A stretch of DNA of 64,000 bases from Bog-473 sp963834405 (GTDB lineage: Bacteria > Actinomycetota > Acidimicrobiia > Acidimicrobiales > RAAP-2). This document shows positions 17,514 through 25,805 of this stretch, in pieces (positions within the stretch are counted from its first letter, which is position 1; each line of letters starts with the position of its first letter). The position numbers were made by a program, and so were the translations under genes. Where the stretch lies: the NCBI GenBank assembly GCA_963834405.1, contig CAWIBX010000002.1, positions 124,001-188,000 of the forward strand. The letters run 5' to 3'. Under the pieces are notes generated by a model. That model did no database searches. It was not told the origin of the DNA and worked only from the letters and a program-made list of their open reading frames with translations.

Positions 17514-18433
17514 GTTGCGGCGGGTACGGCGGGTACGGCAGGGTGCGCCGCGTCGTAGCGGCTCACGGCCCGCGCGAGCCGGCGCCTGGCACCGCGGCGA
17601 TCTGCCACCAGATCGGTCACGGTCCCGGACGGCTCGAGCGTCTGGAGGAGGACGACGGCACCTCTGTCCAACCACTCGACGACCGTGCCCAGGGCTCGTT
17701 CGGCCGCGCGCTCCGCCTCGTCGGGATCCCGCGGCAGGTCCACGACGACCGTCACCGGTTGGCCCGAGGGGCGCTCGAGCTCTTTGACCATGAGGGCGCC
17801 CGTGTGCGCGGTCGCCCGCCAATGGACCCGGTTGCGCGCGTCACCCGGGACGTAGGGCCGAGCGCCCCGCGGAAAGCCGGTGTCTGTCCGAGGTCGGACC
17901 ACGACCTGACCCGCCTGCTCGTGCTGATGCGGGAGCGGCGGTTCGGGCCGGCCCCGGCGCGGCGCCACGTGCACCTCCTGCGGAAGCCCCAGCGTGACCC
18001 GGCGGCTCCACCACTGCAGCGCGAAGGGCGCAGCTGAGGCGACCTCCAGCACCATGTTCTCGTACACGCCGCGCCGTACCGGCAGGATCGTGACGACGTC
18101 GCTGTGCCTGTTCCGGCCTGCCGGCCCGACGAAGGCCTCTGGGCCGGGCGGGTCGACGGGACGGACGCGCACGCGGCTCGTGGCGGCGACGTGCAACTCA
18201 ATCGGAACGCCGGCCACGCCGTCTGCCGGCGCCTCGCGCACCTCGAGGCGGACCCGGCTTGTGATTACGCCGGGCCAGGCCACGCCGACGAGCAAGGTCC
18301 CAAAGACCAGGTCGCCCACGAACTGCACCCAGCCGGCGCCACCGTTGTGGGCGACCAGCCACCAGATGGCGACGACAGCGGCCGCGACGAGGATCGGCGT
18401 CCGCGGCCGGGCCGGGCGTGCCCAGCCGCTCAC
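17510..18433 (-). CDS. DUF58 domain protein
   Basis: A 307-residue protein with two hydrophobic segments near the N-terminus (about 12-50) and a von Willebrand-like DUF58 domain. The diagnostic block is ARPYVPGDARNRVHWRATAHTG (about residues 195-215), followed by MVKELERPSG and VTVVVDLP. DUF58 proteins are almost always encoded with a MoxR AAA ATPase and a transglutaminase-like membrane protein, exactly as here. The three genes are linked by two 4-bp overlaps (18430-18433 and 17510-17513). The biochemical role is unknown; assembly or remodelling of surface complexes is an inference from the MoxR partnership. Confidence 0.87.
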   Translation of the reverse strand: MSGWARPARPRTPILVAAAVVAIWWLVAHNGGAGWVQFVGDLVFGTLLVGVAWPGVITSRVRLEVREAPADGVAGVPIELHVAATSRVRVRPVDPPGPEAFVGPAGRNRHSDVVTILPVRRGVYENMVLEVASAAPFALQWWSRRVTLGLPQEVHVAPRRGRPEPPLPHQHEQAGQVVVRPRTDTGFPRGARPYVPGDARNRVHWRATAHTGALMVKELERPSGQPVTVVVDLPRDPDEAERAAERALGTVVEWLDRGAVVLLQTLEPSGTVTDLVADRRGARRRLARAVSRYDAAHPAVPAVPAAT

Positions 18434-19389
18434 GGTCGCGGGGTGGCCGTCGCGTCGAGGATCGTGCGCACGACGGCCGCCGTCTGCTCCCTGTTGTCGT
18501 CGCCGTCAGCGGTGAGGACCCGATGCGCCAGGCAGGGAACCGCCATCGCCTTGACGTCGTCCGGCACGACGAAGTCCCTCGACGCGAGGACGGCATGCGC
18601 CTGTGCGGCGCGGACGAGCCAAATGGAGGCACGAGGGCTGGCGCCGAGATAGACGCCCGGCGCCTGCCGGCTTGCCCGGCAGATCTCAACGGCGTAGTCC
18701 GCCACCGGCCGCGACACCGGCACCGCTTCGGTGGCGCGCTGTGCGCGGAGCCACTCCTGGGAAGTGCAGGCCGACTCGAGTTCCGCCAGGGCGTACGTGC
18801 CCCCGGCGTGGAGCGCCAGCTCGGCCTCTTGCGTGGCGTCGGGGTAACCGATGCTCGTCGCCACCGCGAACCGGTCGAGCTGACTCTCGACGAGCGGGAA
18901 GGTGCCACGCTGCGAGCGGGGATTCTGCGTGGCGATGACCAGGTGCGGTAGCGGCAGGGCCCACGACTCGCCGTCGACCGTGACCTGCCGTTCCTCCATC
19001 GTCTCCAAGAGCGCGGACTGTGTGCGCGGAGGTGTGCGGTTCAGCTCGTCCACGAGGACGACACCGGCGAAGACGGGGCCACGTCTGAACTCCCATCGCC
19101 CGGTGTCCGGAGCGAAGACCGAGACCCCTGTGATGTCGGACGGGAGGAGATCCGGGTGGCCTTGGACCCTCGACAGGTCCGCTCCGAGTGAGGTGGCCAA
19201 GGCCCGTGCCAGCACGGTCTTGCCAACACCGGGGACGTCCTCAATGAGGAGATGGCCGCCGGAGAGGGCGGCCACGGCGGCCGTCGTCGCTGCCTCCTCA
19301 CTCCCGAGCACGACCCGTTCCAGGTTGCTCACGAGCGCCTGGCCGAGGGCGATCGCCGCGTCGACCTCGCGGGTGCGTACGTCTACCAC
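18430..19389 (-). CDS. MoxR-family AAA+ ATPase
   Basis: A 319-residue MoxR ATPase acting as a chaperone-like motor. Visible motifs are Walker A DVPGVGKTVLARALA, Walker B VVLVDELNRTPPRTQSALLE, sensor IATQNPRSQRGTFPL and the C-terminal lid with GASPRASIWLVRAAQAHA. An alternative GTG at 19473 would add a 28-residue Ser/Ala-rich N-terminus but leave only about 14 bp to the divergent gene at 19488; the GTG at 19389 starts just before the conserved fold and leaves a normal promoter region, so I prefer it. First gene of the MoxR-DUF58-transglutaminase operon. Confidence 0.87.
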   Translation of the reverse strand: MVDVRTREVDAAIALGQALVSNLERVVLGSEEAATTAAVAALSGGHLLIEDVPGVGKTVLARALATSLGADLSRVQGHPDLLPSDITGVSVFAPDTGRWEFRRGPVFAGVVLVDELNRTPPRTQSALLETMEERQVTVDGESWALPLPHLVIATQNPRSQRGTFPLVESQLDRFAVATSIGYPDATQEAELALHAGGTYALAELESACTSQEWLRAQRATEAVPVSRPVADYAVEICRASRQAPGVYLGASPRASIWLVRAAQAHAVLASRDFVVPDDVKAMAVPCLAHRVLTADGDDNREQTAAVVRTILDATATPRP

Positions 19390-19487
19390 GCCGCTACCAA
19401 GCGGTATCGTCCCGGTCGCGGGTTCACGGCCGGCAATGCTAGATGCCGAGCTAGAAGCCGACAGTCGCACCACCTAGGGTGCACGGT

Positions 19488-19955
19488 ATGCACGACTCGG
19501 TGACCCTCCACATGGCAGCGCCGCCCGAGCGCGTCTGGGACCTGGTGAGCGACGTGACCCGGATCGGGCGCTACAGCCCCGAGACCTTCGAGGCCGAGTG
19601 GATCGACGGCGCCACCGGTCCGGCGGTCGGCGCCCGCTTCCGCGGCCATGTCAAGCGCAACCAGAAGGGCCCCGTCTACTGGACCACCTGCACGGTCACC
19701 GAGAGCGACCCCGGGCGCACCTTCGCCTTCGGGGTGGGTTCGCCGGGAAAGCCACCGCTGAACGTCTGGCGCTACGACGTCGTCGCTGCGGGCGACGGGT
19801 CGGACGTGACCGAGTCGTTCACGCTGTCGCCCACCTGGTGGCTCCGGCTCTACTGGTTCTGCCTGGGCTGGGCCCGCGGGAAGACCAACCGCAACGGGAT
19901 GCGCGCCACCCTCGAGCGCGTGAAGGCGGACGCCGAGTCCGCCGCGCCCGCCTAG
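19488..19955 (+). CDS. SRPBCC (START-like) family protein
   Basis: A 155-residue single-domain helix-grip protein of the polyketide cyclase/dehydrase type. It begins with the family pattern SVTLHMAAPPERVWDLVSDVTRIGRYSPE and has the FRGHVKRNQKGPVYWTTCTVTE strand pair; the C-terminal helix ends in RATLERVKADAES. Members bind lipids or other hydrophobic ligands in the cytoplasm; the ligand here is unknown. ATG at 19488, with an alternative GTG three codons earlier. It is divergent from the MoxR gene and about 100 bp from the convergent korB stop. Confidence 0.8.
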   Translation: MHDSVTLHMAAPPERVWDLVSDVTRIGRYSPETFEAEWIDGATGPAVGARFRGHVKRNQKGPVYWTTCTVTESDPGRTFAFGVGSPGKPPLNVWRYDVVAAGDGSDVTESFTLSPTWWLRLYWFCLGWARGKTNRNGMRATLERVKADAESAAPA

Positions 19956-20055
19956 GGTCCGTCCACGCTGCCGCCGTGTCGTGCGTGCTTGCGGACTCAG
20001 GTCCTCGCGCGCGCCGTGCCCGGGCCGGCCTCGCCGCCAAGGGACGGGCCGCTGT

Positions 20056-21165
20056 TTAGTCGACCGTCCAGCTGGAGCCGGAGCGCAGCAGTGCCGCCAC
20101 GTCACCCAGGCCGCGCTTGGCCTGCGCCTGGATGATCTGCTCGGACATCTGCTCCCCGTACTCCGGCCGTTCGACGGCGCGGAACACGCCGACCGGCGTC
20201 GGCTCGTACGGCCCACGGGCCAGCCGCGACAGGGCAAAAGCGAGCCCCGGGTCCTCTCGGGCCTCGTCGTGCACCAGCAGCGCAGGGAGACCGACCTCGG
20301 ACACGGGCACGATCGCGAGCCCGCCGTCGGACCGCTGGACCACGCCGCGCTCCTCGCCCTCAGGCCCGAAGACAATCGGCTTCCCGTGCTCGAGCGGGAT
20401 GAGCATGGTCGGCCGGGCGTCTCGGCTCGTGATCTTCTCGAAGGCGCCGTCGTTGAAGACGTTGCAGTTCTGGAGGACCTCGACGAAAGCCGCACCCTTG
20501 TGCTCGTGGGCTCGGCGGAACGTCTCCTGCATGTGCGCCCTGTCCATGTCGTGGGTGCGCGCCACGAAGGTGGCCTCGGCGCCGAGTGCCAGGGACACCG
20601 GGTTGAACGGTGTGTCCAGCGAGCCGAACGGCGTCGACTTGGTCACCTTGGCCACCTCCGACGTCGGAGAGTATTGGCCCTTGGTCAGTCCGTAGATCTG
20701 GTTGTTGAACATGAGGATGTTGATCCGCACATTGCGCCGCAGTGCGTGGATCAGGTGGTTGCCGCCGATCGACAGGGCGTCGCCGTCGCCCGAGATGACC
20801 CAGACGTCGAGGTCCGGGCGGGTCGTCGCGAGCCCGGTGGCGATGGCGGGGGCACGGCCGTGAATGGAGTGCATCCCGTAGGTGTTCATGTAATAGGGGA
20901 AGCGGGCCGCACAGCCGATGCCCGAGAGGAACACCGTGCTCTCGCGGCGGACGCCCAGCTCGGGCATGAGCATCTGCACCGCAGCGAGGATGGAATAGTC
21001 GCCGCAGCCCGGGCACCAGCGCACTTCCTGGTCGCTGGTCCAGTCCTTGCGGGTGGTGACGGGGACGGCCGCCGCGGTGGCCACGCCACCTCCCGCGCCG
21101 TTGCCTGCGTCAGCGCCGTTGCCCGACGTGTGGCCGTTCGATCCGGCGCCGTTGGTCTCGGTCAT
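20056..21165 (-). CDS. korB: 2-oxoacid:ferredoxin oxidoreductase, beta subunit
   Basis: With KorA it oxidatively decarboxylates 2-oxoglutarate to succinyl-CoA and reduces ferredoxin. The 369-residue beta subunit has the cluster/TPP motif VRWCPGCGDYSIL, the TPP-Mg motif GDGDALSIGGNHLIHALRRN (about residues 125-145) with NNQIYGLTKGQYSPT, and QNCNVFNDGAF. The first 38 residues are Gly/Asn/Ala-rich and probably disordered. ATG at 21165 overlaps the korA stop by 4 bp. Actinobacteria often use KorAB instead of, or beside, the 2-oxoglutarate dehydrogenase complex. Confidence 0.92.
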   Translation of the reverse strand: MTETNGAGSNGHTSGNGADAGNGAGGGVATAAAVPVTTRKDWTSDQEVRWCPGCGDYSILAAVQMLMPELGVRRESTVFLSGIGCAARFPYYMNTYGMHSIHGRAPAIATGLATTRPDLDVWVISGDGDALSIGGNHLIHALRRNVRINILMFNNQIYGLTKGQYSPTSEVAKVTKSTPFGSLDTPFNPVSLALGAEATFVARTHDMDRAHMQETFRRAHEHKGAAFVEVLQNCNVFNDGAFEKITSRDARPTMLIPLEHGKPIVFGPEGEERGVVQRSDGGLAIVPVSEVGLPALLVHDEAREDPGLAFALSRLARGPYEPTPVGVFRAVERPEYGEQMSEQIIQAQAKRGLGDVAALLRSGSSWTVD

Positions 21166-23039
21166 GACTTCCCTCCGAGAAGTGCGGTGATGGCCGCCTC
21201 GATTTCGCCCACGCGGAACGGCACCCCTTGAATCTTCGACATGGTCTGCGCGTCGACCAGGTACTCGGCCCGCAGGATCCGGCTCAGCTGGCCCAGATTG
21301 ACCTCGGGCACGAGGATCTGGCTGTAGCGGCCCAGCACCTCGCCCAGGTTCGCGGGCAGCGGGTTGAGGTGCCGCAGGTGTACGTGCGCGGCCTTCATGC
21401 CCCGGGCGCGCACGCGCTTCACTCCGGCGAACACGGCGGCGTAGGTCGAGCCCCAGCTGACGAGCAGGAGCTGCGCGTCCCCGCTCTCGTCGTTGACCTC
21501 GACGGGCGGGATGTCCGCGGCGATCCCGGCGATCTTGTCGCGACGCAGGTGCACCATGCGCTCGTGGTTGACCCCCTCGTAGGAGACGTTCCCGCTGCCG
21601 TCCTCCTTCTCCAGGCCGCCGATGCGGTGCTCCAGGCCCGGCAGCCCCGGGGGGGCCCAGGGCCGGGCCAGCGTCTCGGGGTCGCGGATGTAGGGCCAGA
21701 AGGTGGCGTTGCCGTCTTCGTCGGTGTGGTTGGGCTGGGAGGCGAACTGGGGCTCGATCGGCTCGAGCGCATCGAGGTCGGGCAGGCGCCAGGGCTCGGC
21801 GCCGTTGGCCAGGTAGCCGTCCGACAGCACGATGACCGGCGTGCGGTACTTCACGGCCAGGCGCGTCGCCTCTATGGCGATGGCGAAGCAGTCGCTCGGC
21901 GTCTGGGGGGCGAGAACCGGCAGCGGGGCCTCGCTGTGCCGGCCGTACAGCGCATGCAGCAGGTCGGCCTGTTCGGTCTTGGTGGGCAGGCCCGTGGAGG
22001 GCCCGCCGCGCTGGACGTCGACGACGACGAGCGGGAGCTCCAGGTTGATGGCCAGCCCGATGGTCTCGGACTTGAGGTCGAGGCCGGGGCCGCTCGTCGT
22101 CGTCACGCCGAGCGCACCGCCGAACGCTGCGCCCAGTGCCGCGCCGATGCCGGCTATCTCGTCCTCGGCCTGGAAGGTGCGGATCCCGAACTCCTTGCGC
22201 CGGCTCAGCTCGTGGAGGATGTCCGAGGCCGGGGTGATCGGGTAGCTGCCCAGGAAGAGCGGCACGCCGGCCAGGCGGGACGCCGTGATGAGGCCCCAGG
22301 CCAAGGCGGAGTTGCCGGTGACGTTGACGTACTCGCCCTTCTCGAAGGTCGCGGGCCGGACCTCGTAATTCGACTCGAAGAGCTCGGCCGTCTCGCCGAA
22401 GTCGAAGCCGGCCCGGAACGCCCGCGTGTTCGCCTCGACGACCTCGGGCTTGGCCGCGAAACGCTCGGCGATCCACTCAATGGTGGGATCGACCGGGCGG
22501 GTGTAGAGCCAGCTGACGAGTCCCAACGCGAAGAAGTTCTTCGATCGCTCCGCGTCACGGGGCTTGACGCCCGCCTCCTTGCAGACCTCCTGGGTGATGG
22601 AGGTCATGGGCACCTCGTAGACCGTGTAGGCGCTCAGCGAGCCGTCGGTCAGCGGGTTGGCCGCGTACCCGGCCTTGGTCAGGTCGCGCTCCTCGAAGCT
22701 GTCGCTGTTGACGATGAGGACGGTGCCCTTCTCCATGAGGCCGATGTTCGCCTTGAGGGCGGCCGGATTCATGGCCACCAGCACGTTGGGCGCGTCGCCC
22801 GGCGTCAGGATCTCGTGGTCCGAAATGTGCACCTGGAAAGCGGACACGCCGTTGAGGGTGCCGGCCGGCGCCCGGATCTCGGCCGGGAAGTCGGGGAAGG
22901 TGGACAGGTCATTGCCCAGCAACGCGCTGCTGGTGGTGAAGCGGTCGCCGGTCAGCTGCATGCCGTCGCCGGAGTCCCCGGCGAATCGCACGATGACCTG
23001 GTCCAACTGCTCGGTTCCGTGATGCGTTCCCGATGCCAC
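21162..23039 (-). CDS. korA: 2-oxoacid:ferredoxin oxidoreductase, alpha subunit (gamma-alpha fusion)
   Basis: A 625-residue subunit combining the gamma domain (about 1-190: VIVRFAGDSGDGMQLTGDRF and APNVLVAMNPAALKANIGLM) with the pyrimidine-binding alpha domain (about 215-625: GNSALAWGLITASRLAGVPLFLGSYPITPASDILHEL, QAEDEIAGIGAALGAAFGG, TTSGPGLDLKSE). This fused layout is normal for actinobacterial KorA (600-650 residues). ATG at 23039. The 234-bp region upstream separates it from fbaB and contains a GC-rich palindrome at 23166-23181. Confidence 0.93.
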   Translation of the reverse strand: MASGTHHGTEQLDQVIVRFAGDSGDGMQLTGDRFTTSSALLGNDLSTFPDFPAEIRAPAGTLNGVSAFQVHISDHEILTPGDAPNVLVAMNPAALKANIGLMEKGTVLIVNSDSFEERDLTKAGYAANPLTDGSLSAYTVYEVPMTSITQEVCKEAGVKPRDAERSKNFFALGLVSWLYTRPVDPTIEWIAERFAAKPEVVEANTRAFRAGFDFGETAELFESNYEVRPATFEKGEYVNVTGNSALAWGLITASRLAGVPLFLGSYPITPASDILHELSRRKEFGIRTFQAEDEIAGIGAALGAAFGGALGVTTTSGPGLDLKSETIGLAINLELPLVVVDVQRGGPSTGLPTKTEQADLLHALYGRHSEAPLPVLAPQTPSDCFAIAIEATRLAVKYRTPVIVLSDGYLANGAEPWRLPDLDALEPIEPQFASQPNHTDEDGNATFWPYIRDPETLARPWAPPGLPGLEHRIGGLEKEDGSGNVSYEGVNHERMVHLRRDKIAGIAADIPPVEVNDESGDAQLLLVSWGSTYAAVFAGVKRVRARGMKAAHVHLRHLNPLPANLGEVLGRYSQILVPEVNLGQLSRILRAEYLVDAQTMSKIQGVPFRVGEIEAAITALLGGKS

Positions 23040-23165
23040 GGGCTGCCTCGTCTCATCTCGTGGACGCCCGAGAGCCCTGGCTCAAATCGCAGCGGTCCCT
23101 GTGCCCGTCTGCGCGGCGCGCGGCGCTCTCCGTCCGAATCCTTCGTTCTGTTGCAACCTTACTCG

Positions 23166-23181
23166 GGGCCCGGCCGGGCCC
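23166..23181. terminator. GC-rich palindrome between fbaB and korA
   Basis: A perfect 16-bp palindrome (GGGCCCGGCCGGGCCC) lies about 90 bp downstream of the fbaB stop direction boundary and upstream of korA. It could fold into a hairpin, but there is no T-tract on either side. A role as terminator or leader hairpin is only a possibility. Confidence 0.3.
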
Positions 23182-23272
23182 TTCTTCATGCCTGCTCAGC
23201 CCGGGTGCGTGCGTGGGGTGCATGCCTCCTGTGGCGGCCGGGTGGGAGCGGCGAGGTGTCCCCGTCAGGGGA

Positions 23273-24328
23273 TCAGGCGATGGTGACCTCGGGGTCGAGG
23301 TACACGTCCTGGACGCTGTGGATGAGGGCGGCGCCCTCGTTGAGGGGGCGCTGGAACGACTTGCGCCCGACGATGAGGCCCATGCCGCCGGCGCGCTTGT
23401 TGATGACGGCCGTACGCAAGGCCTGCGCCAGGTCGTTGTCGCCCTTGGACTCGCCACCCGAATTGATGAGGCCGATGCGGCCGGCGTAGCAGTTGACGAC
23501 CTGCCAGCGGGTGAGGTCGATGGGGTTGTCCGTGGTCAGCTCGTCGTAGACCAGCGGGTCTGTGCGGCCGAATCCGATCGCGGTGTAGCCGCCATTGTTC
23601 GTCGCCTGCTTCTGCTTGATGATGTCGGCCTCGATCGTCACGCCCATGTGGTTGGCCTGGCCCGTGAGGTCGGCCGAGGTCTCGTAGTTGACGCCGTCCT
23701 TCGTGAAGGCCGGGTTGCGCAGGTAGCACCACAGGACGGTGAACAGGCCGAGCTCGTGGGCCTCGGCGAAGGCCTCGGAGACCTGCTGCAGCTCGCGGTC
23801 CATGTCGTCGGACCCGAAGTAGATGGTGGCGCCCACGCCGACGGCGCCGAGGTCGAACGCCTGCCGCACGGAGCCGAACATGATCTGGTCGTAGGTGTTG
23901 GGCACGTGCAGGAACGCGTTGTGATTCAGCTTCACGATGAAGGGGATCCGGTGCACGTACTTGCGTGAGGCGAGCCCGAGCGTGCCCAGCGTGGTGGCCA
24001 CGGCGCTGCACTCGCCGGCGAGGGCGAGCTCGAGAAGGTTCAGCGGATCGAAGTAGGCGGGGTTCTTGGAGAAGCTCGCGGCGGCCGAGTGCTCAATGCC
24101 CTGGTCGACGGGGAGGATCGAGATGTATCCAGTGCCGGCGAGGCGGCCGTGGTTGAACACGGTGCCGAGGTTGCGCAGCACGTTGGGGGTGCGGTCAGAG
24201 TTTTCGAACACTCGTTCCAAATAGTCCGGCCCGGGGAGCGTGAGGTTCTCCCGTGGGAAGGCCTTGGCCGTGTAGCTCAGGAGTGCGTCTGCGTCGTCGC
24301 CCAGCAGCGCGTGGAGATCGGTCGTCAT
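23273..24328 (-). CDS. fbaB: Class I fructose-bisphosphate aldolase (FbaB/DhnA type)
   Basis: Cleaves fructose 1,6-bisphosphate to the two triose phosphates through a Schiff-base lysine. The 351-residue sequence follows the FbaB subfamily throughout: ILPVDQGIEHSAAASF, RIPFIVKLNHNAFL, VGATIYFGS, the GLFTVLWCYLRNPAF segment, EADIIKQKQATNNGG, and VNCYAGRIGLINSGGESKGDNDLAQALRTAVINKRAGG with the phosphate-binding GLIVGRKSFQRP at the end. ATG at 24328 starts the family-typical N-terminus; an ATG at 24421 would add 31 unrelated residues. It is divergent from the L,D-transpeptidase gene across 141 bp. Confidence 0.92.
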   Translation of the reverse strand: MTTDLHALLGDDADALLSYTAKAFPRENLTLPGPDYLERVFENSDRTPNVLRNLGTVFNHGRLAGTGYISILPVDQGIEHSAAASFSKNPAYFDPLNLLELALAGECSAVATTLGTLGLASRKYVHRIPFIVKLNHNAFLHVPNTYDQIMFGSVRQAFDLGAVGVGATIYFGSDDMDRELQQVSEAFAEAHELGLFTVLWCYLRNPAFTKDGVNYETSADLTGQANHMGVTIEADIIKQKQATNNGGYTAIGFGRTDPLVYDELTTDNPIDLTRWQVVNCYAGRIGLINSGGESKGDNDLAQALRTAVINKRAGGMGLIVGRKSFQRPLNEGAALIHSVQDVYLDPEVTIA

Positions 24329-24469
24329 GGCCTTCCAGCCTACCGGAGGGCGGTTGGGACCCGTAGGGGCATTTGGGGCCCGCCCGACGCATCCTCGGTT
24401 CGAACTCCCCATACTCTTCATGGGGGTCGGGGGTGTTGGCGAGTCGAGACGTTGTGGAGTGCGGAGACC

Positions 24470-25786
24470 ATGAACGTGGATAGATCGCGAGAGCCGATGT
24501 CCTGGCGGGTCCGGCCGTGGATGCTGGCCTTAGGCGCTGTCGCCGTGATCGTGGTCGTCGTGCTGCTGGTCAACGCCGTCAGCAAGCCGCAGCCGTCGGA
24601 CAACGGTGGGTCCGGGCAAGCCGCGTCCGCGGCGGGCGGCGGGCTGTATCTGACGCACACGGTCCCGGCCGCGGGCGCCCAGAACGTTGCCACCAACACC
24701 ACCATCGAGGTGAGCTTCTCCCAGCCGGTCACACTCGGGACGGTGAAGCCGGTGCTGTCGCCGGACATCGGCGGCAGGTGGGTCCAGACCAACGCCAACA
24801 CGCTGAGCTACCGCCTGCACGGCCCTCTTATCCCCTCCTCGGCGATGAAGCTGAGCATTCCCGGCGGGGATTCCGGGATCCACAGCGACGGGGGCGCGAC
24901 GCTGCCGCACTCGAAGACCCTGTCCTTCGACGTCGCGGCGGGGAGCACGTTGCGACTGCAGCAGCTGCTCGCGCAGCTGGACTACCTCCCGGTCTCGTTC
25001 ACGCCGTCGGGACCGGCGCCCCGCCTCCAGGACACGGCCCTCGATCAGGCCGGCACCTTCAACTGGCGCTGGCCCACCCTCCCGACCCAGCTGACGTCGC
25101 AATGGACCCAGGGCACGAACAACGCGATCACCAAGGCCGCCATCGAGGCCTTCGAGAACCAGAACAACCTCGGGGTCGACGGGATCGCCGGCCCCGCCGT
25201 CTGGACGTCGCTCGTCAACGACGCCATCAACGGCAAGGCCAGTTCGACGCCCTACGTCTACGTGCTCGTGAACAAGGTGGAGCCCGAGAACCTGACCCTG
25301 TGGGAGGACGGCGACGCCAAGTACGTCGGCGTCCCCGTCAACACCGGCGCACCCGGCGCCGACACGACGGACGGGACCTTCGCCGTCTTCGAGCACGTGC
25401 GCTACTCCGAAATGAAGGGGACCAACACCGACGGCTCCACCTACGACGACAAGAACATCCCCTACGCCAGCTACTTCAACGGCGGGGACGCGCTGCACGG
25501 CTTCATCCGTTCGAGCTACGGCTCGCCCCAGAGCAACGGCTGCGTCGAGATGAGCTACGCCGACGCCGCCCTGGTCTGGCCGCTCACCCCGATCGGGACG
25601 CTGGTCACGGTGGAGGGTCCGAATTACGGGTCGGCGCCGCCGACGACGCCCACGACGAGCACGGCGTCTTCAGGTTCGGCCACCACTTCGCCGGCGCCTG
25701 CGCCTACTACAACGACCGCACCGCCGGCGACGACCACGACGGCGCCGCCGGCCACGACTCCGGCCCCGGCTGGGAGCACCGGCTGA
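24470..25786 (+). CDS. L,D-transpeptidase with Ig-like and peptidoglycan-binding domains
   Basis: Forms 3-3 cross-links in peptidoglycan or attaches proteins to it. The 438-residue protein has an N-terminal signal anchor (about 15-40), an Ig-like Big_5 domain (about 55-155: VPAAGAQNVATNTTIEVSFSQPV), a peptidoglycan-binding-like segment (about 205-250: TKAAIEAFENQNNLGVDGIAGPAVW) and a YkuD catalytic domain. Catalytic His343 (ALHGFIRSSYG) and Cys358 (SNGCVEM) are both visible. It ends with a Thr/Pro/Ala-rich tail of about 55 residues, a likely wall-spanning region. ATG at 24470 preceded by GGAG. It is convergent with the TPR gene; the stops are 19 bp apart. Confidence 0.9.
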   Translation: MNVDRSREPMSWRVRPWMLALGAVAVIVVVVLLVNAVSKPQPSDNGGSGQAASAAGGGLYLTHTVPAAGAQNVATNTTIEVSFSQPVTLGTVKPVLSPDIGGRWVQTNANTLSYRLHGPLIPSSAMKLSIPGGDSGIHSDGGATLPHSKTLSFDVAAGSTLRLQQLLAQLDYLPVSFTPSGPAPRLQDTALDQAGTFNWRWPTLPTQLTSQWTQGTNNAITKAAIEAFENQNNLGVDGIAGPAVWTSLVNDAINGKASSTPYVYVLVNKVEPENLTLWEDGDAKYVGVPVNTGAPGADTTDGTFAVFEHVRYSEMKGTNTDGSTYDDKNIPYASYFNGGDALHGFIRSSYGSPQSNGCVEMSYADAALVWPLTPIGTLVTVEGPNYGSAPPTTPTTSTASSGSATTSPAPAPTTTTAPPATTTTAPPATTPAPAGSTG

Positions 25787-25805
25787 GCCGACGGTCCGTG
25801 GGGGT

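Noticed and set aside
21166..22476. Minus-strand frame upstream of korB
   Set aside because: It is a shifted frame of korA; the real KorB begins at 21165.
24395..24415. T-arm-like GGTTCGAAC near 24400
   Set aside because: The neighbouring stems do not pair and no acceptor or anticodon arm exists, so it is not a tRNA.
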